Source of the DNA: an uncultured Bacteroidales bacterium
GTDB taxonomy: Bacteria > Bacteroidota > Bacteroidia > Bacteroidales > P3
Assembly (NCBI GenBank): GCA_946183915.1
Contig: CAMHDJ010000015.1
Span: forward strand, 1-49,187
DNA length: 49,187 nucleotides
Reading direction: 5' to 3'
Part shown: piece by piece, positions 37,505 through 46,036 of the stretch
Layout: every line of letters starts with the position of its first letter
Numbering within the stretch: position 1 is the stretch's first letter
The notes under the pieces: model-generated
Told to the model about the DNA's origin: nothing
The model's input: the letters and a program-made list of their open reading frames with translations, nothing else
Database searches by the model: none
Translations under genes and position numbers: made by a program

Positions 37505-40039
37505 ATGAAGAAGAAATACCGTTCACTAATTCTTGTGGCCCTGCTGACCCTTGCCGGATCGGCCCAGGCCCAAAGTTCGTTCGGCACCAGCGATCCCTCG
37601 CCCGCCCTTGAGTGCGGCGAGTACCAATGGCCCGAGGTGCAGTCGCCCTGCCCCGAGGTGCAGATCAAGCAGAAGCACGACCACACGCCCTACGTGCAGT
37701 ACCGCGCCCAGGGGTGGGACACCGTGGTCACCCACGCCCAGCGCACACTGATACTCTCATGCATGCCCTACCTGCCGGTGCAGTACTTCAACGGCGGCTA
37801 CTACGTGGATGTGATCCCCTACGACCCGCCAGACACGACGTTCTACATGAGCTACCCGGGCACGGACACACCGACGAAGAAGAAGATGGCCATCTCGGCC
37901 GACGACGACTTCGCCCCCACATCGGTCAACATTGCCTACCCGTTCTACTTCTTCGGCGAGCGCAAAAACTACTTCCGCCTAGGCGATAACGGCATCGTCA
38001 CCTTCACCACCAACTATAGTTCGGACAGTCCCTACGAAACACATTATTGCCCTTATAGCATCGACCAGGGTGCCACCCTGCCGTGGACACCCACCAACGG
38101 GCATACGCCGAATGATAACGAATGCTTCAACCGCATGCACGACGCCATCTACGGCGTATACGAGGACACCTATACCGGTTCGGGCGGTGCGTACATGTCG
38201 GGCAACCAAGGCATCTACTACGGTGTGATCGACAGCTTCCCCTGCCGCAAGATCATCGCCACCTGGAACGAAATTCCCATCTTCAACAACCAGAATGTCA
38301 GAGAGACCTTCCAAATCGTATGCTACGAAGGGTCGAACATCATCGAGGTGCATGTGAAACATCGCAACGGTGGTACCAGCACCAGCTACGGCCAGGGCTT
38401 CATCGGCATCCAGAACGCGACGGGACTCCCCCAGACCAAAGGTGCCTTTGGCACGTCGACCGTCTTTGTTGAGAACGGTTCGCCAGCAGCCTACTGGCCC
38501 ATTGGCAGAAACTGTTATACCGCATCGGAGCACAACACGGCCTATCGCTTCACCCCGCGTGGCAACACCGTCGTATCCTCCGAGTGGTACCGCATACTGG
38601 ACAATGGCGACACCATCGTCCTCACACAGGATCCAACCGACACCAACGGCTACTTCTACCCCATGGAGCGCGACGTGCAGGTGCCCACCTACCCCAACTG
38701 CGGCACGCTGACTCGCGCCGTGGTCAGCCCCACACGCGTCTCGCGCTACGTCTACCACCTGAAGTTCATGAACGCCAACAACGACTGGTATAACCTCTAC
38801 GACACCATCGTCATCGGCATCGACACCGCCAACACCCTCAGCGTCCACCCCGCCAACGAACCGACCACCACGCACACGATGAACATCTGCGAGGGCTCGA
38901 CAGCCAACCTGACGCTCGAATACCCCTACATCCAGCAGGCCGACACGGTGATCTACCGTGTCTTCCGACGCTCGGGCGGCACCGACATCGAGCTGCCCAC
39001 CGAGCAGTGCATCACCCTGGGCGAGTGGACCACCGACCAGACGAGCCACCGGCAGCCCATCACCCTGCTGGCCAACCTGCCCACCGAGGGCCGCCGCAAC
39101 AACAAGATCGACTCGATCTACATCCAGACCTCGATCGACTTCACCAACGGCAGCACCAACTACAGCTCGATGCTGGTGGGCATCTATCCCAACTTCGACA
39201 CCACCACGGTGCAGGGCATCTGCCAGGGCGAACGCTACACCTGGAGCGCCAACGGACAGGTGTATACCACCTCGACCCAGGCCACAGTGAGCCTCACCTC
39301 GACGCCTGGCTGCGACTCCACCGTCCACCTCGACCTGACGGTGATGAACACCAGCTACACGGTGGACCACATCTACGACTGCAAGCCCTACACCTGGATC
39401 AACGGTCAGACCTACTACACCAGCAACACCGCCACCGCCATCCTTGACACGGTCCTGCTGCAGAACATGTGGGGTTGCGACTCGGTGGTGCAGCTCGACC
39501 TCAGCATCCAGCCGGTCACCGCCAATATCAAGGCCAGCCGCGACTTCTTCGACTTCGACAACCTCGATGTGGTGCTGAACGACATATCGACGGGCAGCGA
39601 CTCGCGCGTGTGGCAGATGCCCAACGGCCTCACCTACACCTCCGCCACCGCCTACTACACCATGCCGGCCGACCTCGACGAGGCCGACATCTGGCTGCTG
39701 GCCGCCAGCCCCTACGGCTGCGTCGACTCCACGCACATCGTCATCCCCCTGCGCAAAGAGAGCTTCTGGGTGCCCAACGCCTTCACGCCCGACAACGCCA
39801 ACGGCAACAACATCTTCAGCTCGATCAGCACCCATACGCTGACCGAGGAGATGATGATCTTCAACCGCAACGGCCAGATGGTCTTCAAGTGCGAAGGGGC
39901 CGACTGCCCCTGGAACGGCCGCGACCTGGACGGCAACCCCTGCCCGCAGGGAGTCTACACCTATCTGATCCGCTACTCGAACGAATACACCCCCAAGCGT
40001 ACCCACGTCCTGCGGGGTACGGTAACCCTGATACGATAA
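37505..40039 (+). CDS. Secreted protein with T9SS type B C-terminal domain, paralogue 2
   Basis: An 844-residue exported protein colinear with its upstream neighbour. Signal peptide MKKKYRSLILVALLTLAGSA; N-terminal block CGEYQWPEVQSPCPEVQIKQ, with 51 identical nucleotides shared with paralogue 1 (37636-37686 versus 35064-35114); GCDSTVHLDLTV and GCDSVVQLDLSI repeats; and a CHU_C-type C-terminal domain (WVPNAFTPDNANGNN, FNRNGQMVFKC, CPQGVYTYLIRY, VLRGTVTLIR). The middle region has diverged more than the ends. It is probably co-transcribed with paralogue 1, since only an AT-rich heptamer array separates them, and with asd, which starts 4 bp later. Confidence 0.9.
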   Translation: MKKKYRSLILVALLTLAGSAQAQSSFGTSDPSPALECGEYQWPEVQSPCPEVQIKQKHDHTPYVQYRAQGWDTVVTHAQRTLILSCMPYLPVQYFNGGYYVDVIPYDPPDTTFYMSYPGTDTPTKKKMAISADDDFAPTSVNIAYPFYFFGERKNYFRLGDNGIVTFTTNYSSDSPYETHYCPYSIDQGATLPWTPTNGHTPNDNECFNRMHDAIYGVYEDTYTGSGGAYMSGNQGIYYGVIDSFPCRKIIATWNEIPIFNNQNVRETFQIVCYEGSNIIEVHVKHRNGGTSTSYGQGFIGIQNATGLPQTKGAFGTSTVFVENGSPAAYWPIGRNCYTASEHNTAYRFTPRGNTVVSSEWYRILDNGDTIVLTQDPTDTNGYFYPMERDVQVPTYPNCGTLTRAVVSPTRVSRYVYHLKFMNANNDWYNLYDTIVIGIDTANTLSVHPANEPTTTHTMNICEGSTANLTLEYPYIQQADTVIYRVFRRSGGTDIELPTEQCITLGEWTTDQTSHRQPITLLANLPTEGRRNNKIDSIYIQTSIDFTNGSTNYSSMLVGIYPNFDTTTVQGICQGERYTWSANGQVYTTSTQATVSLTSTPGCDSTVHLDLTVMNTSYTVDHIYDCKPYTWINGQTYYTSNTATAILDTVLLQNMWGCDSVVQLDLSIQPVTANIKASRDFFDFDNLDVVLNDISTGSDSRVWQMPNGLTYTSATAYYTMPADLDEADIWLLAASPYGCVDSTHIVIPLRKESFWVPNAFTPDNANGNNIFSSISTHTLTEEMMIFNRNGQMVFKCEGADCPWNGRDLDGNPCPQGVYTYLIRYSNEYTPKRTHVLRGTVTLIR

Positions 40040-40043
40040 GACA

Positions 40044-41042
40044 ATGAAGATAGCCGTAGTGGGAGCCACCGGCCTGGTGGGTCGCGAGATGCTGACCGTC
40101 CTGGCCGAACGAGGCTTCGCAAACGAAGAGATACTGGCCGCCGCCTCGGAGCGGTCGGTGGGCAAGACGATCGACTTCGCCGGCCGTAGTCTGACCGTGA
40201 TGAGCGTCGACGATGCCATTGCCGCACGCCCTGATTACGCCATATTCTCGGCCGGTGCCGCAGCCTCGCGACAGTATGCCCCCCTCTTTGCCAAGGTGGG
40301 CACCACGGTGGTCGACAACTCGTCGGCATGGCGCAAAGATCCCTCGGTGCCCCTGGTGGTGCCGGAGATCAACATCGACGCCGTCAAGCCCGACGACCGA
40401 ATCATCGCCAACCCCAACTGCTCCACGATCCAGATGGTGCTTGCCCTCTCGTCGCTCGAGCGCGAGTACGGCATCCGGAGGCTCGTCATCGCAACCTACC
40501 AGAGCATCACCGGCACGGGCATCAAAGCCGTGCGCCAGTTGGAGGACGAGGAGCGAGGCATCGTCCCCTCTGCCCCCGCCTATCCGTACCAGATCCACCG
40601 CAACCTCTTCCCCCACGGCGGCGATTTCCAGCCCGACGGCTACACCACCGAGGAGCAGAAACTGATCGACGAAACCCGCAAGATCTACGCCGACCCTTCC
40701 ATCGCCATCACAGCCACGGTGGTACGTGTACCCGTGGTGGGCGGTCACAGCGAGGCCGTCAACGTAGAGCTCTGCCAGCCCTACCAGCTCGACGACGTGC
40801 GCCAGCACATCGCCAACACCCCCGGAGTCATCCTCTACGACGACCCCGAGCGCAACCACTACCCCATGCCCATCCTGGCCCACCACCGCGACGAGGTGTG
40901 GGTGGGCCGTCTGCGGCAGGACCCCTCGCAGCCCAACAGCCTCAACCTCTGGGTGGTGGCCGACAACATCCGCAAAGGGGCCGCCACCAATGCTGTGCAG
41001 ATCGTACAAGCACTCATCAAATCAAGAAACCAAGCCTCATGA
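40044..41042 (+). CDS. asd: Aspartate-semialdehyde dehydrogenase
   Basis: A 332-residue cytoplasmic enzyme that reduces aspartyl phosphate to the semialdehyde for lysine, DAP, threonine and methionine synthesis. NADP-binding GATGLVGREM is at residues 7-16, the nucleophile is Cys126 in NPNCSTIQMV, and RVPVVGGHSEAVNVE carries the active-site His. Normal length. It starts 4 bp after the T9SS-type gene and overlaps the next gene by 4 bp. Confidence 0.97.
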   Translation: MKIAVVGATGLVGREMLTVLAERGFANEEILAAASERSVGKTIDFAGRSLTVMSVDDAIAARPDYAIFSAGAAASRQYAPLFAKVGTTVVDNSSAWRKDPSVPLVVPEINIDAVKPDDRIIANPNCSTIQMVLALSSLEREYGIRRLVIATYQSITGTGIKAVRQLEDEERGIVPSAPAYPYQIHRNLFPHGGDFQPDGYTTEEQKLIDETRKIYADPSIAITATVVRVPVVGGHSEAVNVELCQPYQLDDVRQHIANTPGVILYDDPERNHYPMPILAHHRDEVWVGRLRQDPSQPNSLNLWVVADNIRKGAATNAVQIVQALIKSRNQAS

Positions 41043-41521
41043 AACGTCTCATCCCCATCCTTGCCTCGACCCTACTATGTCTATTCACCGCTTGTAGCAG
41101 CAACACCGTCTTCGACGACGAACACACCTTCGACCGCAACGTCTGGAACCGCTTTACCCCCGAAGTCTACGAGCTGAACATCAACAACATTGAGGACTAC
41201 TACAACATTGACTTCACCGTGGCCGTCGACACCACCGTCTACCGCTACGACGAGGTTCCCGTCATCATCGAACTCAAAGCCCCGGGCGGCGAGCAGCGCC
41301 AGTTCTATGGACACGTGGTGCTCCGCGAGAAAGGGCGCTGGCGTGGCGAGATGAGCGATGGCTTCCGAGTGGTCACCGGCCGCATCCGGAACTACTTTAG
41401 CTTCAACGCCAAAGGGCGGCACCAGCTGGAGGTGCGCCATACCACCAGCCAATACGACCTCGAAGGCATCCACAGCCTCAAAGTCACCGTCACGAGAGCC
41501 AAGATCGACTACAACCTGTGA
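41039..41521 (+). CDS. gldH: GldH-like lipoprotein
   Basis: A 160-residue lipoprotein (MKRLIPILASTLLCLFTAC, Cys at residue 19, then SSNTVFDDEHTFDRNVWNRF). Its single beta-rich domain has the layout of the gliding-motility lipoprotein GldH: a W after the DDEHTF segment, then IELKAPGGEQRQFYGHVVL, GRWRGE, and LEGIHSLKVTV near the end. GldH is conserved across Bacteroidetes, often apart from gliding, with an unclear role at the envelope. ATG overlaps the asd stop and the end overlaps uvrC. Assignment is by overall pattern only, so the symbol is tentative. Confidence 0.65.
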   Translation: MKRLIPILASTLLCLFTACSSNTVFDDEHTFDRNVWNRFTPEVYELNINNIEDYYNIDFTVAVDTTVYRYDEVPVIIELKAPGGEQRQFYGHVVLREKGRWRGEMSDGFRVVTGRIRNYFSFNAKGRHQLEVRHTTSQYDLEGIHSLKVTVTRAKIDYNL

Positions 41522-43413
41522 TCGATTCGTCCATCAATCCTGCCATTGATCACATCGCCCTGCGGCTGAAGACCATTCCGGAAAGTCCGGGCGTCTATCA
41601 GCACCTCGACGCCGAGGGCAACGTGATCTACGTCGGCAAGGCCCGCAACCTGCAGCGGCGTGTCTCGTCCTATTTCTCCCACTACGACGACAAGAGCCCC
41701 AAGATCAAGATGCTCGTGCGCTCGGTACGCGACATTCGCGTCACCGTTGTCGCCACCGAGGTCGATGCCCTGTTGCTCGAGAACAGCCTCATCAAGCGCT
41801 ATCAGCCACGCTACAACTCCATGCTCAAGGACGACAAGACCTACCCCTACCTCTGCATCACCGACGAACCCTATCCCCGCCTGCTCTACACGCGCAAGCG
41901 CAACATCCGTGGCCAATACTTCGGCCCCTACCCCAACGGCACCATCCTCCGCCAGCTGCAAGACATCATCCGCCAACTCTTCCAGTACCGCACCTGCAAC
42001 GTCATGCAGGGACGTCCCTGCATGAAGCACCAGATAGGCCTCTGCGGAGCCCCCTGCGCCGGCAAACAAAGCAAGGAGGACTACCAGGCCACCTTCGACA
42101 ACATACGCCGCATCCTCAAAGGCGACTTTGCCGACATCCTCGACCAACTGAAGCGACAGATGTACTCCCTGGCCGAAGAACTCCGGTTCGAGGAGGCCGA
42201 AGCCGTCAAACACAAGATACACCTGCTCGAGGAGTACCAGAGCCGCTCCACCGTAGTGGACACCAACGTGCGCGACGTCGACGTCATCTCCATCCTCAGC
42301 GACGACCACTACGCCTGGGTCAACTTCCTGCGTGTCAAACACGGCGCCATTATCTACAGTCTCAACAGCGAACTGCGCAAACAGCTCGACGAAGCCGACG
42401 CCGAGATCCTCGCCACCGTCGTCCCCGCGCTCCACGAACAGACCCAAAGCACCGCCACCGAGATCATCCTGCCCTTCGCCGTGCCCGATCTGCCCGAGGA
42501 ATACCTCAAGCAGACCACCGATCCGCGCGGCGACAGGCGCAAACTGCTGGAACTCTCGCTCCGCAACGTCGAGAGCTACCAAAAGCAGTGCCGCCATCAG
42601 CGTGCCCTCACCGCCGGCGACGCCGCCCCGCAGGCCGTCAAACTGCTTGAGCGCCTGCAACGGGCCCTCCAACTGCCGACACTGCCCATGGAGATCGAGT
42701 GCTTCGACAACTCCAACATCCAGGGCGCCTACCCCGTGGCCGGAATGGTGCACTTCACCGCCGGCAAACCCAACCGCCAGGAATACCGCAAATTCAACAT
42801 ACGTGGAGACTTCAAGTCATCGAGACTTCAAGACGATGGTACCCGAAGTCTCGAAGTCCCGAAGTCTCGAAGTCATGATGACCTAAAAATAAACGACGAC
42901 TACGGATCGATGGCCGAAGTCATCGAGCGACGCTACCGCCGCCTGCGCGACGAAGGGAAACCCCTGCCCGACCTACTCATCGTCGACGGCGGCGAAGGTC
43001 AGATGCACGTGGCCCGCGAGGTCATCGTCGACCGGCTCGGCCTTGCCATCCCCATCGCCGGCCTCGCCAAAGACGACCGCCACCGCACCAACGAACTCCT
43101 CACCTTCACCCCGACGGGCGAGATATGTGTCGTCCAACTCAAACCCACAGACTCCCTTTTCCACCTGCTCGAACAGATACAGAACGAAGTGCACCGCTTC
43201 GCCATCACCTTCCACAAAGACAAACGCTCGCGCGGCACCTTCCGCACCTCGCTGACCGACATCCCCGGCATCGGCGAAAAAACAGCCCACGAACTCCTGC
43301 TGCGCTACGGCAGCGTCAAGCAAGTAGGCATCCAAACCCTCGACGACCTCAGCTCCGCCATCGGCGCGGCCAAGGCTCGCCTGGTCTACGATCACCTACA
43401 CGCCACCGAATAG
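41518..43413 (+). CDS. uvrC: Excinuclease ABC subunit C, with inserted repeat peptide
   Basis: A 631-residue nucleotide-excision-repair endonuclease. The N-terminal GIY-YIG domain (SPGVYQHLDAEGNVIYVGKA), a UVR motif (EELRFEEAEAVKHKIHLL), the RNase H-like domain (ECFDNSNIQGAYPV, DLLIVDGGEGQMH) and the C-terminal HhH (DIPGIGEKTAHELLLRYGS) are present. Between the conserved YRKFNI and DDYGSM there are about 25 extra residues (from about 431, FKSSRLQDDGTRSLEV and so on) encoded by a period-8 palindrome (42808-42874). The insertion keeps the frame. The GTG start overlaps the gldH-like stop (GTGA). Confidence 0.96.
   Translation: MIDSSINPAIDHIALRLKTIPESPGVYQHLDAEGNVIYVGKARNLQRRVSSYFSHYDDKSPKIKMLVRSVRDIRVTVVATEVDALLLENSLIKRYQPRYNSMLKDDKTYPYLCITDEPYPRLLYTRKRNIRGQYFGPYPNGTILRQLQDIIRQLFQYRTCNVMQGRPCMKHQIGLCGAPCAGKQSKEDYQATFDNIRRILKGDFADILDQLKRQMYSLAEELRFEEAEAVKHKIHLLEEYQSRSTVVDTNVRDVDVISILSDDHYAWVNFLRVKHGAIIYSLNSELRKQLDEADAEILATVVPALHEQTQSTATEIILPFAVPDLPEEYLKQTTDPRGDRRKLLELSLRNVESYQKQCRHQRALTAGDAAPQAVKLLERLQRALQLPTLPMEIECFDNSNIQGAYPVAGMVHFTAGKPNRQEYRKFNIRGDFKSSRLQDDGTRSLEVPKSRSHDDLKINDDYGSMAEVIERRYRRLRDEGKPLPDLLIVDGGEGQMHVAREVIVDRLGLAIPIAGLAKDDRHRTNELLTFTPTGEICVVQLKPTDSLFHLLEQIQNEVHRFAITFHKDKRSRGTFRTSLTDIPGIGEKTAHELLLRYGSVKQVGIQTLDDLSSAIGAAKARLVYDHLHATE
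42808..42874. repeat. Period-8 palindrome inside uvrC
   Basis: The left arm is GACTTCAA GTCATCGA GACTTCAA G. The centre is ACGATGGTACCC (42833-42844). The right arm is GAAGTCTC GAAGTCCC GAAGTCTC GAAGTC. The design is the same as the intergenic period-8 element at 7513-7588. Confidence 0.92.
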
Positions 43414-43422
43414 CCCCACCCC

Positions 43423-43474
43423 CTAGGCATCAACTAGGCATCATCCAGGCATCATCTAGGCATCATCTAGGCAT
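43423..43474. repeat. 11-bp tandem array after uvrC, unit C(C/T)AGGCATCAT
   Basis: Four and a half units begin 10 bp after the uvrC stop. It is the same word as at 8564-8648, where it also directly follows a stop codon. Two small hairpins follow (43484-43496, 43496-43507) before the end of hflX. Confidence 0.95.
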
Positions 43475-43520
43475 TTTAACATTTCACATGCTGTGAGTGC
43501 GGGCACTTGATGCAACGGGT

Positions 43521-44822
43521 TCAATAGTAAAAATTGTTGTACGGGTAGCGCACCGCATGTATGCGGGCCACCTCGTCGTAGAGCATCTGCCGCAGCGCGT
43601 CGATGTTCTGCCGTTGGGCGGCACTGACAAAGAGACACTTGCCCTGCTTCGACATCCAGCTCTGCTCGAGCATCTCCAGGGGCCAGTTCTCCCGCGTGGC
43701 GGGCGAGAGGTCGTCCTCGTCCTTCTCCACATAGGTGTAGGCATCCACCTTGTTGAAGACCATGATCGTCGGCTTGTCGGCAGCGCCGATCTCCTCCAGG
43801 GTGCGGTTGACGGCGGCGATCTGCTCCTCGTGGTCGGGATGCGAGATGTCGACCACGTGCAGCAGCAGGTCGGCCTCGACTACCTCGTCCAACGTACTCT
43901 TGAAGCTCTCCACCAGCTGGGTGGGCAGCTTGCGGATGAAGCCCACCGTGTCGGTCAGCAGGAAGGGCAGGTTGCCTATGACCACCTTGCGCACCGTGGT
44001 GTCGAGGGTGGCGAAGAGTTTGTTCTCGGCAAAGACGTCGCTCTTCGAGAGCAGGTTCATCAGGGTCGACTTGCCGACGTTGGTGTAGCCCACCAGGGCC
44101 ACACGCACCAGGCTCTCGCGGTTCTTGCGCTGCAGGGTCTTCTGCTTGTCGATCTTCTCCAACTGCTCGCGCAGCAGACTGATCTTCTCCTTGATCAACC
44201 GGCGGTCGGTCTCGATCTGAGTCTCGCCCGGTCCGCGCATACCGATACCGCCGCGCTGACGCTCCAGGTGGGTCCACATGCGGGTCAATCGTGGCAGCAT
44301 ATACTGCAACTGGGCCAGCTCCACCTGCGTCTTGGCAATCGAGGTGCGGGCCCGTTTGGCGAAGATGTCGAGGATCAACGTCGTGCGATCCAGTATGCGG
44401 CACTCCAGCTCCTTCTCCAGGTTGCGCAGCTGCGCGGGCGACAGCTCGTCGTCGAAGACGATGAAGTCGGCATCCAACGCCTGCTTGTACTCCTTCAGCT
44501 CCTCCAGCTTGCCGCTGCCGATATAGGTGCGCGTGTCGGGCCGCTCGAGCCGTTGCACCACCCGCTTCAGGCTGATGCCGCCGGCGGTCTCGAGCAGGAA
44601 GGCCAGCTCGGCCAGGTACTCCTCGGTGCGCTCCATGGTCTGCCCGGCCGTGCACACGCTGACGAGGATGGCCTTCTCGGGCTCCACGTCGGTCGAGAAG
44701 GTGTTGCGCTCCTGCGGCGAGGGGCGCTTGGTTTCATTGGTGCTGCTGTTCGCTCCCTTTAGGTCGCGTTCAGCACCAATGCTGTTACGGAATTTGCCTT
44801 GTTTATTGGGGTTCCAGTTCAT
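43521..44822 (-). CDS. hflX: Ribosome-associated GTPase HflX, with inserted repeat peptide in the N-terminus
   Basis: A 433-residue GTPase that splits or rescues stalled ribosomes. The HflX domain (IVFDDELSPAQLRNLE, RILDRTTLILDIFAKRA), the signature RRGGIGMRGPGETQIETDRR-like segment, G1 GYTNVGKSTLMN, G3 DTVGFIRKLP and G4 NKVD are present. The variable N-terminal extension contains a peptide (SIGAERDLKGANSSTNE) encoded by a palindromic repeat (44735-44781). The frame stays open far upstream, but the ATG at 44822, overlapping the end of the exporter gene by 4 bp, is the natural start. Confidence 0.95.
   Translation of the reverse strand: MNWNPNKQGKFRNSIGAERDLKGANSSTNETKRPSPQERNTFSTDVEPEKAILVSVCTAGQTMERTEEYLAELAFLLETAGGISLKRVVQRLERPDTRTYIGSGKLEELKEYKQALDADFIVFDDELSPAQLRNLEKELECRILDRTTLILDIFAKRARTSIAKTQVELAQLQYMLPRLTRMWTHLERQRGGIGMRGPGETQIETDRRLIKEKISLLREQLEKIDKQKTLQRKNRESLVRVALVGYTNVGKSTLMNLLSKSDVFAENKLFATLDTTVRKVVIGNLPFLLTDTVGFIRKLPTQLVESFKSTLDEVVEADLLLHVVDISHPDHEEQIAAVNRTLEEIGAADKPTIMVFNKVDAYTYVEKDEDDLSPATRENWPLEMLEQSWMSKQGKCLFVSAAQRQNIDALRQMLYDEVARIHAVRYPYNNFYY
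44735..44781. repeat. Palindromic repeat inside hflX
   Basis: CATTGGTGCTG (44735-44745) and its exact reverse complement CAGCACCAATG (44771-44781) flank a 25-nt centre. It encodes part of the poorly conserved HflX N-terminus. Confidence 0.85.
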
Positions 44823-46036
44823 GATTGATATTTGCGTTTGAGGAGGCGGGGCACGATGGCGCCGACCACGATGATGCCGCCGGCGATGGCAATGGTGACC
44901 TTCAGGGCCATGAATCCGGCGGTGGCCGCCAGGCGGAGTTGGTTGCTCACGAGGTAGTAGGCTGTCCAGAAGATGCCACCGCCCGGCACCAGGGGGATGA
45001 TGCCGCAGATGAGGAAGACGGTGGTGGGGCAGCGTCGCACGACGGACAGCACGGCGCTCACGCTGGCCACGGCGAGGGCACCCAGGAAGGCGGCCCCCAC
45101 GGTGTTGGGCATGGCCAGCAGGAAGACGCCCCAGCCCGCCAGGCCCGTCAGGCCGCACTCCACGTAGTAGCGGCGCGGCGCACCGAAGAGCACTGAGAAG
45201 CCCACCGTGCCCACGAAGGCCGCCGCCAGCTGGATGGCCCAGTGGGAGGTGACCCCGTCTACCACCGGCGCGCCCAGCTGCATGATGCCGCCGCTGAGGG
45301 TGCCTTCGGCGATGAAGGCCAGCGCCACGCCAAGGGCGATGCAGAGGAAGGCCAGAAAGGCGTCGGTGAGGCGCGTGGTGCCGGCGATGTAGTCCTCGTT
45401 GGCCAGGTCGCGCATGCCGTTGGTGAACGGCACTCCCGGCACCAGCGCGATGATGGTGCCGATGATCATGTTGGGCAGATGGTCGCCGAAGCCCAGCGTC
45501 ACCGCCAGGATGCAGAGCAGCCCGCCCACCAGTCCGCCCAGCACATTGCCGAAGATGCGGCTCAGATGGGGCCCCACAAAGGTCATGAAGGCGCCCAGCA
45601 GCAGGCCGCAGGCGAAGGTGGCGGCGGCGTCGACGAGGCTGCCGCCGAAGAGGATGCTGAACGACGACACCCCGAGGGCGATGCCGAGTATGCTTTCCCA
45701 CCAGGGCTTGCCCTGGGCGCTGCGGATGGATTGCAGCCGCGCCGCCACCGCATCGAGCGGCATGCCGCCCCGCGACACGTCGCGGCTCAGCTGGTTCACC
45801 TCCACCACCCTGCTCAGCTGTGTGCCCCGGATGGGGATGAACTCGGCCCGGGCGTAGTGCTGGCCCGTGGCGATGATGCCGTTGCTGAGCACAAAGAAGC
45901 TCTCGTCCTCGACGCCATAGGCCGCAGCGATGCGCTCCATGGTCTCCTCCACGCGGCTGATCTCCGCCCCGTTCTCGAGCAGTATGTGGCCCGCCTCGGT
46001 GGCCAACTGCAATGCCTGTTCCTGGTCAGTATTCAT
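44819..46036 (-). CDS. ThrE-type threonine/serine exporter family protein
   Basis: A 405-residue inner-membrane protein in which both halves of the ThrE family are fused. The N-terminal soluble part (residues 1-110) has the DUF1212 pattern (LLENGAEISRVEETMERI, GIIATG). About ten helices follow, including GLLLGAFMTFVGP, NMIIGTIIALVPGVPFTNGM and, in the second half, LICGIIPLVPGGGIFWTAYY, the matching PGxxF/PGGG motifs of the family. It probably exports threonine, serine or another small metabolite. It overlaps the U32 gene by 11 bp and hflX by 4 bp. Confidence 0.88.
   Translation of the reverse strand: MNTDQEQALQLATEAGHILLENGAEISRVEETMERIAAAYGVEDESFFVLSNGIIATGQHYARAEFIPIRGTQLSRVVEVNQLSRDVSRGGMPLDAVAARLQSIRSAQGKPWWESILGIALGVSSFSILFGGSLVDAAATFACGLLLGAFMTFVGPHLSRIFGNVLGGLVGGLLCILAVTLGFGDHLPNMIIGTIIALVPGVPFTNGMRDLANEDYIAGTTRLTDAFLAFLCIALGVALAFIAEGTLSGGIMQLGAPVVDGVTSHWAIQLAAAFVGTVGFSVLFGAPRRYYVECGLTGLAGWGVFLLAMPNTVGAAFLGALAVASVSAVLSVVRRCPTTVFLICGIIPLVPGGGIFWTAYYLVSNQLRLAATAGFMALKVTIAIAGGIIVVGAIVPRLLKRKYQS

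Noticed and set aside
44823..45701. Extended N-terminus for HflX
   Set aside because: The extension is a shadow of the exporter gene; the HflX family start and the 4-bp overlap point to 44822.
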